Shown: positions 26,109 through 34,387, numbered from the stretch's first letter. The stretch is DNA of 37,117 nt from CAYNNP01 sp964398215 (GCA_964398215.1 CAYNNP010000038.1:1-37117); one strand, 5' to 3'. Translations and numbers: made by a program. The notes: a model not told the origin generated them from the letters alone.

Positions 26109-27755
26109 TTATCGAGGCAATTGAGGATTCAAAGGCGCACTCGCGGAAACTTCTTCTTTAACCGCAAGCGCGATCCGCTCCGCCATCTTTGCCTCATGCT
26201 CGGCTATTCTCGCATCGCGATCGGCCGCTTCCAAACGCAACAACCGCTCCTTGGCCTGAATCAACAACAGGTCGCGATCATCCAGAGGTCCTCGAGAAAA
26301 TCGATCACTAACGACGGCGACAAGGGTCGCGCCCATGACCGAAAATACGAAAGCCAGCAGACCCAGGACGCTACGCTTTGGGCTCACGTGTTTCATCGTG
26401 AATGTTGGAGGCTGGACAATTGAAACATTCGAGATCGCTTCGCTATCCAACGCTGCATTGATTCTTGATTCTTGAAGCTTCTGTGCGTAAACCGCATGAT
26501 TTGCTTTGGCGATATCAATCTTCCGCTGAAGCTCAGCCGCCTTGACCTCAAAAGCATTCACTTGCTTGGCTTTTTCAACCAAGGTGGTTTCCGTTTCGTG
26601 AAGCGCCTCGAGTTTGGAATCCAAAGCTGCCACGCGTGACTTTTCTGTTAACAGCAATACATGTGTGTCTCGCCGAACAGGGTTGGGAGCCATCGTGTTG
26701 TGCTCGCGGTCACCTTTCTGATCTTCCAGCACCTTGCGAGCATCGCGCAACTGCTGTTGAAGCTTCGCCAGGACAGGGTGTTTCTTTTTGTACTTGGACA
26801 AAAGTTCCTTTTCACGAATCTCAAGTTCGTAAAGTTGTGCTCGCATCGAATCGCTCGCTGCGTTAGCAATTCCGCTCGTCGTCTCGGCTGGTATTTCTTT
26901 GGGCAACGCATCCATGTCTTCGGTAAGGTCGGCCACCCGAGCACCTGCCGCCGCCAGATCAGCTTCCGTCGACATGATGTCACGCTGAACACTGGTGATC
27001 TGTTGTTGCAACGAATCTTGTTTTCCGCCAACCGTGATCATCGCCATTTCATTTTTGGCGGTTCGCATTTCATGTTCGTACTCCATCACCAGATCCTCTT
27101 GCTCGTCAAAACTAGAGGTAAAGAAGTCGAAGGAGCCTTGCGATTGATACGCGTTCAGGTGCAGCTTTTGGTATTCCTGCAACATCGCCTGCGCAACGTC
27201 CTGAGCAAGCTTGGGAGTTCGAGCACGACAGGTAATGCCCACTGTCGTCGATTTCTTTGGAGATGAAACCCTGATGTTTCCTTGCAGATACTTGATCGCT
27301 TCCTCAAGATCGGCCTGCGCTTCGACTTCCTCTTCAGTCATATCCCCAGGCGAACCACCGCCGGGAATTTTAGGAATCATCGCAACCGCTTGCTCAATCC
27401 ATTTTTCTGCCGGAGAGTGTTTTTCAAGAATCCTTTCTACCGAAACCTTGTTCACGATCAGTTCGACCAACTGGCGACTCTGCAGCAAATCGACGACCGA
27501 GTTCATTTCAGTCTCGCGTGATTCTTGCAAAGAGATCGTTGGGCCTGTCGTCGCGGCGGGATCCATCGCAACGCTGCCGCGTCCCAGACGCACAAACAAC
27601 TTGGCTTCTGATTCATATTTCTTTGGGAACAGAAACAGTCCCGCGACGCCAATCGCGAGTAGCAACAAAAATGTTGCCATCGTGCGCCAACGGTACTTGA
27701 AGATGGCCTTGATAATATCAAGAACAGAAAGTGGCTGTTCGACGAGTCGCGACAT
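26109..27755 (-). CDS. Wzz/GNVR-type polysaccharide chain length determinant
   Basis: A 548-residue inner-membrane protein. One membrane segment lies at about residues 22-42 (RTMATFLLLLAIGVAGLFLF), followed by the Wzz domain (PKKYESEAKLFVRLG). A long periplasmic coiled coil (about 190-440) includes the GNVR-like part with SKYKKKHPVLAKLQQQLRDA. A second segment near 455-480 (SVLGLLAFVFSVMGATLVAVV) returns to the cytoplasm. It lacks the tyrosine autokinase domain of Wzc-type proteins and instead ends in a short amphipathic helical tail. This fits a PCP (polysaccharide co-polymerase) that sets chain length together with the O-antigen ligase-like protein encoded just downstream. A separate kinase may lie elsewhere. 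Confidence 0.88.
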   Translation of the reverse strand: MSRLVEQPLSVLDIIKAIFKYRWRTMATFLLLLAIGVAGLFLFPKKYESEAKLFVRLGRGSVAMDPAATTGPTISLQESRETEMNSVVDLLQSRQLVELIVNKVSVERILEKHSPAEKWIEQAVAMIPKIPGGGSPGDMTEEEVEAQADLEEAIKYLQGNIRVSSPKKSTTVGITCRARTPKLAQDVAQAMLQEYQKLHLNAYQSQGSFDFFTSSFDEQEDLVMEYEHEMRTAKNEMAMITVGGKQDSLQQQITSVQRDIMSTEADLAAAGARVADLTEDMDALPKEIPAETTSGIANAASDSMRAQLYELEIREKELLSKYKKKHPVLAKLQQQLRDARKVLEDQKGDREHNTMAPNPVRRDTHVLLLTEKSRVAALDSKLEALHETETTLVEKAKQVNAFEVKAAELQRKIDIAKANHAVYAQKLQESRINAALDSEAISNVSIVQPPTFTMKHVSPKRSVLGLLAFVFSVMGATLVAVVSDRFSRGPLDDRDLLLIQAKERLLRLEAADRDARIAEHEAKMAERIALAVKEEVSASAPLNPQLPR

Positions 27756-28038
27756 CGTTTGGTCTCAATGGTGTATTCAATTGTGAGGTGGCAATTGACT
27801 TTCTAGTCATGCATTCGCCGCCCGCACCTCTCCCATGTGCGAGCCTCCAATATAGTTGCGAGGCATAAACTGTGAAGTCGTCAGACACCCGCTAAAACGA
27901 TCTTATCGCCCAGTTTATACCGCTTCAGAACCCTCAGAAATGACTTAAATGGCACAAGTCTCCCATTCGACGCAAAGTCCCGCTGATTCGGCGGTAGAAT
28001 TATGCGGGTTAATCGGATTCCGTGGATGACACTTTGGT

Positions 28039-28875
28039 TTAAACCAATTTGCAATGCTGAAGAATCTGCTCTGCGGTAGCTTTGTAACCTACGTAGAATG
28101 GGCCGAACTCAGCGTACTTTGCACTCGCCATATCGAATCGCATCTTGTACACGATCTCCTTCAAGTACTCAGGGTTACGCCCCCAGAGTGTCACCATCCA
28201 TTCCCAGTCGTCGAGTCCCACGCCAACGGAAATCAATTGGGAAACCTTGCCTGCGAAAGCGATCCCACTTTGCGCATGTTCGGCCATCAGCGAATTCCGA
28301 CGACTGAAGGGTTCGGTGAACCAGTTCGCACCCACCGCTCGAGATTTATTCATGGGGTAAAAACATGCGGACGGCCATTGGGGAAACTCCGGCCGCAAAC
28401 GCTGCTCGTTCATCATTGGCAAGCGACGTTCATACGCAGCAACTTTGGCGGACAGCTCATCGGAGTCCGGTTTCGCGCCGCCAGCGATCAATCGTTCACG
28501 ATAACCTTCAAGCGTCGGGACGTACTCACTGATTTCGCTCATCGAGATGAATGACCAATCCGGCGCAAGCAAATGCCCAAGTCCCGGAGCCATCAAGGCT
28601 TGATGCACGCCGTCTACTTTTGCAGGATCGGGATCCATCACCATGATCCCAAAGTCTGCTTGGTGCCCGCTGATCCAGTAAGCTGCCAATCGTTGCGGGC
28701 CAGAGTCGTCCCCAGGTTCCAGGGCGCTGCAAAATGCCTGCAAAGCCGTCTGTGATAAAGACGTCTGAATATTCTCGCGGCGAAATCGGTAAAAGTAGTG
28801 CCCGACGTGCCAACCGTTATTGGGAATCGTCGAAGGCTCTGGAAGGGGAGCTGACTGGTGACCAGGGCGATTCAT
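28039..28875 (-). CDS. hemQ: Coproheme decarboxylase (chlorite dismutase family)
   Basis: A 278-residue protein of the chlorite dismutase/HemQ family. HemQ (ChdC) converts coproheme III to heme b in the coproporphyrin-dependent pathway. The key residues are present with the spacing seen in Staphylococcus aureus HemQ: Tyr173 and Lys177 in YPMNK (Tyr145/Lys149), and the axial His200, 27 residues later, in EHAQSG (His172). The C-terminal MRFDMASAKYAEFGPFYVGY is also classical. The N-terminus carries a modest extension. GAGGA-type Shine-Dalgarno (GAGGA about eight bases before the ATG) supports the start. It is a lone gene, divergent from the DUF1571 gene. A chlorite-degrading role is unlikely because the catalytic Tyr and Lys of HemQ are present. 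Confidence 0.92.
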   Translation of the reverse strand: MNRPGHQSAPLPEPSTIPNNGWHVGHYFYRFRRENIQTSLSQTALQAFCSALEPGDDSGPQRLAAYWISGHQADFGIMVMDPDPAKVDGVHQALMAPGLGHLLAPDWSFISMSEISEYVPTLEGYRERLIAGGAKPDSDELSAKVAAYERRLPMMNEQRLRPEFPQWPSACFYPMNKSRAVGANWFTEPFSRRNSLMAEHAQSGIAFAGKVSQLISVGVGLDDWEWMVTLWGRNPEYLKEIVYKMRFDMASAKYAEFGPFYVGYKATAEQILQHCKLV

Positions 28876-29191
28876 CTTTGCAAATCCTCAATGTGCATTC
28901 TTGGTGAGAACGATCATCGTAGGTTGAATTGCCACGAAAGACGACCTGGGGAGGCCCAACGTGAAACATTTTGTTTCCCGCGCCAGACTGCCGGGAAACT
29001 CGCGACTGATCTGGCGACGGCTTTGGTCGCAGGCTATCGTCGTGACAAACAGTTCGTTCGTACCGAATCTGCGGATGATATTGATTCCACCCCGGAGCAA
29101 ACACTCATTTCATTTGCTTGCTTGAAAGCGGCGATATACCAAATATCTCAAGGTGGCAGGATAACCACCACTCTTCAGCAGGAAGCCTCCC
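28876..29191. other. Divergent spacer between hemQ and the DUF1571 gene
   Basis: This 316-base region holds both promoters. A 7-bp inverted repeat (28981-28987 with 29010-29016, cgccaga/tctggcg) is the only small symmetrical element noticed; it could be an operator or chance. Overlapping short frames lack protein-like composition. No RNA gene recognised. Confidence 0.45.
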
Positions 29192-30070
29192 ATGAAAATT
29201 TCTCGTCGATCTTTTGCGATTGCTCTGGGCTCCCTCGGCGCATCCACTGTTGGTCTTTCGCTCTCTGCGAAAGAACCTGGATTTACTGAGCCTATTCATC
29301 GCGTTGCAGCAACCGCTGCACCAGCACCAGCACTTGCAAAGCCGCACCCGCTCGATCGAGCGCTAAGCATGGCCAGGCGTGGTTTGCAAGGTTGCAAGCA
29401 GTCAGTCACCGATTACACAGCTATTTTGGTGAAACGTGAGCGTGTTGATGGCACGCTTTTGCCAAACGAATACATGATGGCAAAGATCCGCAATCGTAAA
29501 CTCGATGCTGCGGGCAATGTCACCCAACCAATGAGCGTGTATCTTCACTTCTTGAAACCTTCGACCATTCAAGGCCGTGAAGTGATTTACGTTGAAGGCA
29601 AGCACGAAAACAAAGTGGTAGCCCACGAAGGCGGATTCAAGGGCAAGTTTTTGCCAACTGTTCACTTGGCGCCAAACAGCTCACTTGCGATGCGTGGCCA
29701 ACGCTATCCGATGACCGAAATCGGCATCGAAAATTTGATGGTCAAGTTGATTGAGCGAGGCGAGACTGCCAAAAAACAGAAGGACGTTCAGGTCGAAGTA
29801 CGTCACAACGCGCGAATCAAAGATCGAGTCTGCACAGTCCTCCAAGTCATTCATCCAACCAAACACGAAGGGCTTGTCTTTCACAAGGCACAGATCTTCC
29901 TGGACGATGAACTCAACTTGCCAATCCGTTACGTTGCGTACGATTGGCCCAAACGAGAGGGCGCGTCGCCACAGGTTCTGGAAGAGTACACGTACTTGAA
30001 CCTGAAAACGAATGTTGGACTAAAGGATACGGATTTTGACCCGTACAACGAAAAGTACAACTTCTATTGA
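29192..30070 (+). CDS. DUF1571 protein with Tat-type signal
   Basis: A 292-residue exported protein starting MKISRRSFAIALGSLGAS, a twin-arginine signal, with AGGAAG before the ATG. The mature part (from about residue 45) matches DUF1571: GLQGCKQSVTDYTAILVKRE, then MMAKIRNRK, GREVIYVEGKHENKVVAHEGG, and VCTVLQVIHP with a beta-rich lipoprotein-carrier-like fold (resembling LolA-type periplasmic sheets), ending in EEYTYLNLKTNVGLKDTDFDP. DUF1571 proteins are typical of planctomycetes and have no proven function. It is a single-gene unit. The Tat signal suggests export by the Tat system encoded earlier in this window. Confidence 0.88.
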   Translation: MKISRRSFAIALGSLGASTVGLSLSAKEPGFTEPIHRVAATAAPAPALAKPHPLDRALSMARRGLQGCKQSVTDYTAILVKRERVDGTLLPNEYMMAKIRNRKLDAAGNVTQPMSVYLHFLKPSTIQGREVIYVEGKHENKVVAHEGGFKGKFLPTVHLAPNSSLAMRGQRYPMTEIGIENLMVKLIERGETAKKQKDVQVEVRHNARIKDRVCTVLQVIHPTKHEGLVFHKAQIFLDDELNLPIRYVAYDWPKREGASPQVLEEYTYLNLKTNVGLKDTDFDPYNEKYNFY

Positions 30071-30126
30071 TTCCGAGATCTGAGCAAGGATGATTACCCG
30101 GCGATTGGCCTTCTAAGCCAAGCAGG

Positions 30127-30243
30127 GCAAATCACTTTTTCAAAGTACGTTGGGCATTCCTGCCCGACTGAATTTAAAAACGCTTTGAATCGGGCAAGAA
30201 TGAATGCCCAATCTACGAACGCTTCAGATTGAAAAAGTGATTC
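30127..30243. repeat. Nested inverted repeat (ttgggcat type) with shared leader
   Basis: Outer arms aatcactttttcaa (30130-30143) and ttgaaaaagtgatt (30229-30242) are perfect 14-bp complements. Inner arms are ttgggcattcctgcccga (30150-30167) and tcgggcaagaatgaatgcccaa (30190-30211), which pair over most of their length. The leader gcaaatcactttttcaaagta matches the leader of the repeat at 17043 at 19 of 21 positions. It lies between the convergent DUF1571 and response regulator genes. It could double as a terminator for both, but no T-run is present, so a dispersed mobile-type hairpin element is the likelier reading. Confidence 0.75.
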
Positions 30244-30259
30244 ACCCTTCGAAGCCAAG

Positions 30260-30709
30260 CTACTTGCTGGACTCCAAGACCGGCGTGCGGTGTATCATCA
30301 CTTTCTTGTGTTCGCGAACCACGCGCAGAAATTCTTCTTGGCGAACTGGTTTGGAAATGTAGTCTGCCACTCCCAGCTGAACGCATTGCTCGCGAGTGCC
30401 GCGGTCTTCGTTGGCAGTTAGAACCACCACGGTCGGTTCTTCGTCTTTTGATTCAGACAAAAACCGAAGCAGTTCCATTCCACTGCCGTCTGGCAACAGC
30501 ATGTCCAGCAATATCAAATCGGGCTTGGGTGCACGTGCGAAAATTCCAGTTTGCGACAAGAAGACTTTCGCTTCGTCCAAACTGCGAACAAGAGTCAATC
30601 GATGATGAATCTGCGTCGCACGAAGTGAGTGAATGGTAACCTTGGCGTCCGTTAGTCCATCTTCGACTAACAGAATCTCCATCGCTTTCGTGCGGGCGGC
30701 TGGCAACAT
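30260..30709 (-). CDS. Single-domain response regulator (Rcp1/CheY-like)
   Basis: A 149-residue receiver-only response regulator. From the start at 30709 the acidic pair is Glu16/Asp17 (LLVEDG), the phospho-acceptor is Asp69 (LILLDMLLPDGSG), the switch Thr is Thr98 (VVVLTANED) and the Lys is Lys120 (YISKPV), so it should be phosphorylatable. An ATG at 30682 (MEILLVED) is a good alternative start. There is no DNA-binding or enzymatic output; it presumably acts through protein contacts, as in Rcp1-like proteins that pair with phytochrome kinases. It begins 43 bases past the hemerythrin-like gene on the same strand and may share its transcript. No histidine kinase is in the window. Confidence 0.9.
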   Translation of the reverse strand: MLPAARTKAMEILLVEDGLTDAKVTIHSLRATQIHHRLTLVRSLDEAKVFLSQTGIFARAPKPDLILLDMLLPDGSGMELLRFLSESKDEEPTVVVLTANEDRGTREQCVQLGVADYISKPVRQEEFLRVVREHKKVMIHRTPVLESSK

Positions 30710-30752
30710 AGCAAAACTCTTGGGGAACCAAAAAAGCAAATGCTTTTCAGCA

Positions 30753-31244
30753 CTATAGCCGCTCGTTCTGCTCCAGCGAATACTCAATCAGTTCTGCTTC
30801 AAAATTTTCGTGCTCGCGAAGTTGCGCATCGAATGACTTAACCGATTGGACCAACTGGTCTAACTGTTGGGGCACCACGCCGCGATACTGTAACTCTTCG
30901 GCCTGCTCGGCCAAGTCCGTTATCTGCAAGTACATTGGGCAGTGTTGTGACTGTGCTTTTGCCACCAGCGAGCGATCAACACTAGCTGGCGCACCCTTGG
31001 CGGAGACTTCCAAGAAGCCAAACGATTCCTCAAGCGAAAACTGAGTCGCAAGCTGATCTCGAAAGTTATCCAACAGCGGTACAAGCTCACGGAGTGTGCT
31101 GGAGGGATCAACGCGGTCAGCGACATCGCAAACCTGACGAATTTGGTGCTGTGTATCCCAAAGGCCTGGATTTCCGTCCTTAAGCTCCTGCAAGAATGCC
31201 GGATTGAGCACCAACACATGTTTGGTCACGACTGAAACAGCCAT
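30753..31244 (-). CDS. Hemerythrin-like (HHE-type) helical protein
   Basis: A 163-residue, all-helical protein with a strong Shine-Dalgarno (AAGGAG seven bases before the ATG at 31244). The helix pattern and metal-type residues resemble a hemerythrin/HHE four-helix bundle: His33 (DTQHQIRQV), then FRDQLATQFSLEESFGFLEV where Gln68 stands in place of the expected His before Glu72/Glu73, then His101 (QHCPMYLQI) and His145 (REHENFEAELIEY). The loss of one ligand means a normal diiron site is uncertain. It could sense oxygen, NO or iron, or serve as a signalling scaffold with the downstream response regulator. Family assignment is moderate. Confidence 0.6.
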   Translation of the reverse strand: MAVSVVTKHVLVLNPAFLQELKDGNPGLWDTQHQIRQVCDVADRVDPSSTLRELVPLLDNFRDQLATQFSLEESFGFLEVSAKGAPASVDRSLVAKAQSQHCPMYLQITDLAEQAEELQYRGVVPQQLDQLVQSVKSFDAQLREHENFEAELIEYSLEQNERL

Positions 31245-31388
31245 TGTACATCTCCTTGCAAAACACACGAACAGCGGGAAAAGAAAAGCGGGTCCGCTGT
31301 TTCAACCAACCTAACCCTGACCGGCAGGACAAGTCAAGCAAATTGAACTGCGTGAAATAGTTCACAATCAACGCAGCAAACCTAACGG

Positions 31389-32231
31389 CTATCTGCGAAA
31401 AATACCATACTTGAGGATGCACCACAGAGCGCTAACGCCATCACGCCAACCGATTTTCTTGCCGGCATCATACCAACGATGCTGATACTTGATCGGGCGC
31501 TCGGTGAATCGCAGCCCATTACGCGCCCACCTCGCTGTGACTTCGATTTCGATCCCAAATCGATTCTCCTTGAGCTTAGGTTCGATCTCCATAAAGTGCT
31601 TGCGCGGCGCCATCTTGTAGCACGTTTCTACATCACTGAGTCGAATTCCAATGGCAATGCTGGCAAGCAGCGTGATCGTTCCATTAACGGCTTGATGCCA
31701 CCAAGGCGACAGCTGCCGATCGTAATGGCCGTATCGAGTTCCGTACACGATATCGGCTTCCCCCGCTATTAGCGGCTGCAATAGAAACCGAAAATCCGAC
31801 GGATCGTATTCCATGTCCGCGTCTTGAATGACAATCACATCTCCGGTCGCCGATCCAAGTCCGGTGCGAATCGCAGCGCCCTTACCACGATTTTTGTCGT
31901 GATTACAGACTGTTACGTCCTCGTCATCAGCGAATGGCGCAAGAGATGCTGCGGTTCCATCTGAACTGCCATCATTGACCAAAACAATTTGCAAAGGCAT
32001 GCCGGTTGCACGAAGCCGTGCGACCACCGTAGCAACTGTCTTTTCTTCGTTAAACACGGGAACAATCACAGTTAAAACGAAACCATCAGGCAATTCGTAA
32101 ATGCCAAGTTTACGGCAAACACTTGGGCCCAGCTTTTGCTGCATTTGCTGCACGTACTCATGCTGCCAAAAACGCACATGGTCTACATCAAGCAAAATGT
32201 CGTGCGGTTGTTTTGCAGTGATTTCGTCCAT
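31389..32231 (-). CDS. Family 2 glycosyltransferase (dolichyl-phosphate mannosyltransferase-like)
   Basis: A 280-residue GT-A glycosyltransferase. The ATG at 32231 is chosen over a TTG three bases upstream. An N-terminal extension of about 50 residues precedes the catalytic domain: VIVPVFNEEKTV at about 56, LVNDGSSDGT at about 84-93, NRGKGAAIRTG at about 114-124, and the metal-binding DAD (Asp137 and Asp139) in QDADMEYDP. Later come YGTRYGHYDR and ETCYKMAPR. The family uses nucleotide sugars and often a lipid-phosphate acceptor to make sugar donors for the outer surface. Only weak hydrophobicity is seen, so it is peripheral or soluble. It is transcribed upstream of the hemerythrin-like gene but 144 bases apart. 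Confidence 0.92.
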   Translation of the reverse strand: MDEITAKQPHDILLDVDHVRFWQHEYVQQMQQKLGPSVCRKLGIYELPDGFVLTVIVPVFNEEKTVATVVARLRATGMPLQIVLVNDGSSDGTAASLAPFADDEDVTVCNHDKNRGKGAAIRTGLGSATGDVIVIQDADMEYDPSDFRFLLQPLIAGEADIVYGTRYGHYDRQLSPWWHQAVNGTITLLASIAIGIRLSDVETCYKMAPRKHFMEIEPKLKENRFGIEIEVTARWARNGLRFTERPIKYQHRWYDAGKKIGWRDGVSALWCILKYGIFRR

Positions 32232-32633
32232 CAAAAGTTCATTCCGCGAAGCGTTTCTTTGTTGACAACGGTTAAGTCAAGCTCACACATAGTTTAGTAC
32301 CTTTGCCGACTTGTCGCACCAATACTTGAAGTCTGAATTGGCTTACATTTTTTTTTGTAACGTTCTTGTCGTGGATTGCGCTGCTTCGTGAATAAGAACT
32401 AAAAAAATGAACATTGAAACTTCACTTTGTTGTTGACATGCCGACGCGCGAACGCCACATTCTTGATCAGCAATGCGGACGCAAACTTCGCATTGAATTG
32501 ATTCGGAAAACAAATGAATTGGAGAAGTGGAATGTTTGTTCTTATCTGCCACACACCAACCAAAAATTCTCTCCTCACCCCAGTCCAAAAATTGCCGCGA
32601 TAACGTCTTCGGTAACAACCCTGGCCCACTATG

Positions 32634-32852
32634 AAAGTGTGTGGAAACACACACTTTTGAAACCGCAAGACGCGGCTCTACGTACATGGGACGGCACGAC
32701 GGAACTCGCCACGACTTAGTCGCGGACACGGATGTCACCCATTTTTCATGTTCGCTGATCCAATCCGAGTCGCAATGGCTCACGAGGGAACGGAGTTAGA
32801 CTCGGCTAGCGGATTTGCCGGTTCATCAGGATGATGACACCGGCTTTTTTTT
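32634..32852 (+). ncRNA. Candidate structured RNA or leader upstream of the sulfatase
   Basis: Several stems line up on the plus strand. A perfect 10-bp hairpin (32634-32643 with 32648-32657) is capped by a GAAA (GNRA-type) tetraloop. Next is a small ccgc/gcgg hairpin near 32663-32675. A larger stem pairs ccgagtc (32765-32771) with gactcgg (32799-32805), with outer atcc/ggat support. It ends in an intrinsic terminator at 32817-32852. The whole is 80 bases upstream of the sulfatase ATG. I could not match it to a known riboswitch or housekeeping RNA. It may be a small RNA or an attenuated leader; the boundaries are guesses. Confidence 0.4.
32817..32852 (+). terminator. Intrinsic terminator before the sulfatase gene
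   Basis: Stem gccggt-tcatc pairs with gatga-(c)-accggc around the loop aggat, and it is followed directly by eight T residues. This is a textbook plus-strand terminator. No protein gene ends on this strand for about 2.7 kb upstream, so it must end a non-coding transcript or attenuate the sulfatase mRNA. Confidence 0.9.
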
Positions 32853-32932
32853 CGCGCTCGCTGAATGGTGGTGACACCAGATTCTAGGTAAGCTAAGCGT
32901 CCTCACCTATGAGTTTCCACACTGAGTCCGAC

Positions 32933-34387
32933 ATGATCCGATCGAGCTATCTTTTTGCGCTGCTGTTTCTGTTTGCTTTGGCACCAAGAGTTTTCGCTGA
33001 CTCCAGGCCAAACATCATTTTTCTGCTTGCCGACGACCAATGCACTTATTCAATGGGCTGCTACGGCACGCCGAACGTCAAAACGCCCAACATGGATTCG
33101 CTTGCCCGAGATGGCATGACCTTTGATAGCCACTACGACACAACCGCAATTTGCATGGCAAGTCGCGTGAATATCATGACAGGAATGTTTGAGTACAAAA
33201 CTGGATGCAACTTCGACCATGGGCCTTTGCTAAAACAGCATTGGAAAAAAACCTATCCAATCCTGCTTAGAGAAACTGGCTACCAAACCGCATTCGCTGG
33301 AAAGTTCGGTTTCGAAATCGCGGAAAAACCTACCCAACGGCGCGGCGTTTTGCCAGAAGATGATTTTGATCGATGGGGTGGCGGTCCTGGGCAAACCAAC
33401 TATGCCACCAAAAAGAACAAGTCGATGGCAAAATATGCAAAACAGTATCCACACTCGACATTGTCCTACGGAGCATTTGCCCGCGACTTCATTCGAGACG
33501 CAGGCAAGTCTGACAAGCCGTTTTGTCTTTCAGTAAGCTTCAAAGCGCCGCACATGCCGGCAACTCCGGATCCGCAATTCAATGACGTGTATGCGGGAGC
33601 TAGCTTTGTTAAACCCAAAAACTACGGGCGACGATACGGAGAACACTTTTCGCTTCAAAGCAAACAGGGGCGCCAATTCGAGCGATTCCATAGCTGGAAC
33701 TACAGTGACAAGTACGACAAAGTCATGGCAACCTACTACCAGCAGATCTACGCGATCGATGTTGCACTGGGGATGATTCGCAAAACACTTGCTGAAACCG
33801 AACAAACAAATGACACGGTGATCATCTACACGTCGGACAACGGATTCCTTTGCGGTTCGCATGGATACGGGTCAAAAGTGCTTCCCTATGAAGAAGCCTC
33901 CAGGGTACCGCTGATCATTTACGATCCTCGCCACAAAAATAGCGGACGACAATTACGCTGCTCGAGATTGACGGGCAACGTTGATTTCGCTCCCACAATT
34001 CTAAGGCTTGCTGGCTTGCCAGTTCCCACGAACGTCGATGGCAAAGATCTGATGCAGCTCTATGACGATCCAAATTCGGCTTTCCATGATTACTTGCCGC
34101 TAATCAATGTCTGGGGACCGAAAAAAGTAAACAGTCTCGCGGTCGTTACGGAGAAATGGAAATACATCCACTGGCCGTTCAGCGAGGGTGATTTCGAGCG
34201 GGCTGAAGAACTGTACAACCTGGGCGAGGACCGCTTGGAAAGAACGAATTTGATAGCCGACGAACTCTACGTTGAAAAACGAAAAGAGATGCGAGCGATC
34301 TATGACCAGACCGTTAAGAACTGGCAGAAAGATGCCGTTCCCTATCATGACTACCAGCGATTTGGCAAATGGTTTGAAAGACAATAG
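32933..34387 (+). CDS. Secreted type I sulfatase
   Basis: A 484-residue exported sulfatase. The start at 32933 gives a clean signal peptide (MIRSSYLFALLFLFALAPRVFA); an ATG at 32909 adds eight residues. Metal ligands are visible in LLADDQC (Asp34/Asp35) and in YTSDNGFLCGSHG. The formylglycine site is Cys74 in CMASR, which fits the C-x-A/P-x-R consensus in its alanine form, so maturation by a formylglycine-generating enzyme encoded elsewhere is needed. Length is normal for the family. It probably removes sulfate from marine polysaccharide or a small sulfate ester; the exact substrate cannot be told. An intrinsic terminator and structured RNA lie just upstream. Confidence 0.93.
   Translation: MIRSSYLFALLFLFALAPRVFADSRPNIIFLLADDQCTYSMGCYGTPNVKTPNMDSLARDGMTFDSHYDTTAICMASRVNIMTGMFEYKTGCNFDHGPLLKQHWKKTYPILLRETGYQTAFAGKFGFEIAEKPTQRRGVLPEDDFDRWGGGPGQTNYATKKNKSMAKYAKQYPHSTLSYGAFARDFIRDAGKSDKPFCLSVSFKAPHMPATPDPQFNDVYAGASFVKPKNYGRRYGEHFSLQSKQGRQFERFHSWNYSDKYDKVMATYYQQIYAIDVALGMIRKTLAETEQTNDTVIIYTSDNGFLCGSHGYGSKVLPYEEASRVPLIIYDPRHKNSGRQLRCSRLTGNVDFAPTILRLAGLPVPTNVDGKDLMQLYDDPNSAFHDYLPLINVWGPKKVNSLAVVTEKWKYIHWPFSEGDFERAEELYNLGEDRLERTNLIADELYVEKRKEMRAIYDQTVKNWQKDAVPYHDYQRFGKWFERQ

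Larger units (their letters stand above)
32232..32932. other. Long divergent spacer with a structured segment
   Basis: About 700 bases without a convincing gene between the glycosyltransferase (-) and the sulfatase (+). It has a run of ten T near 32348, a perfect TTGACA at 32433-32438 with only a weak -10 match 17 bases later, and a highly structured right half (listed separately) closed by a terminator. Open frames of 101 (+) and 146 (-) codons overlap here but have no recognisable domain and no good ribosome binding site. Confidence 0.5.

Noticed and set aside
28858..29289. 143-codon plus-strand open frame overlapping the DUF1571 gene
   Set aside because: It overlaps the Tat-signal region of a well-supported gene in another frame and has no protein-like features.
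32414..32719. 101-codon plus-strand open frame upstream of the sulfatase
   Set aside because: No recognisable domain, no convincing ribosome binding site, and it overlaps the structured RNA-like segment; composition looks non-coding.
32343..32783. 146-codon minus-strand open frame in the same spacer
   Set aside because: Cys/His/Ser-rich random-like composition with no family resemblance; it runs antisense to the hairpins and has no good start site.
32634..32852. c-di-GMP class I (GEMM), 6S, SRP or RNase P RNA
   Set aside because: The GNRA-capped hairpin suggested GEMM, but the conserved flanking blocks (such as cgcaaagcc) are absent, and signatures of the other RNAs are also absent.
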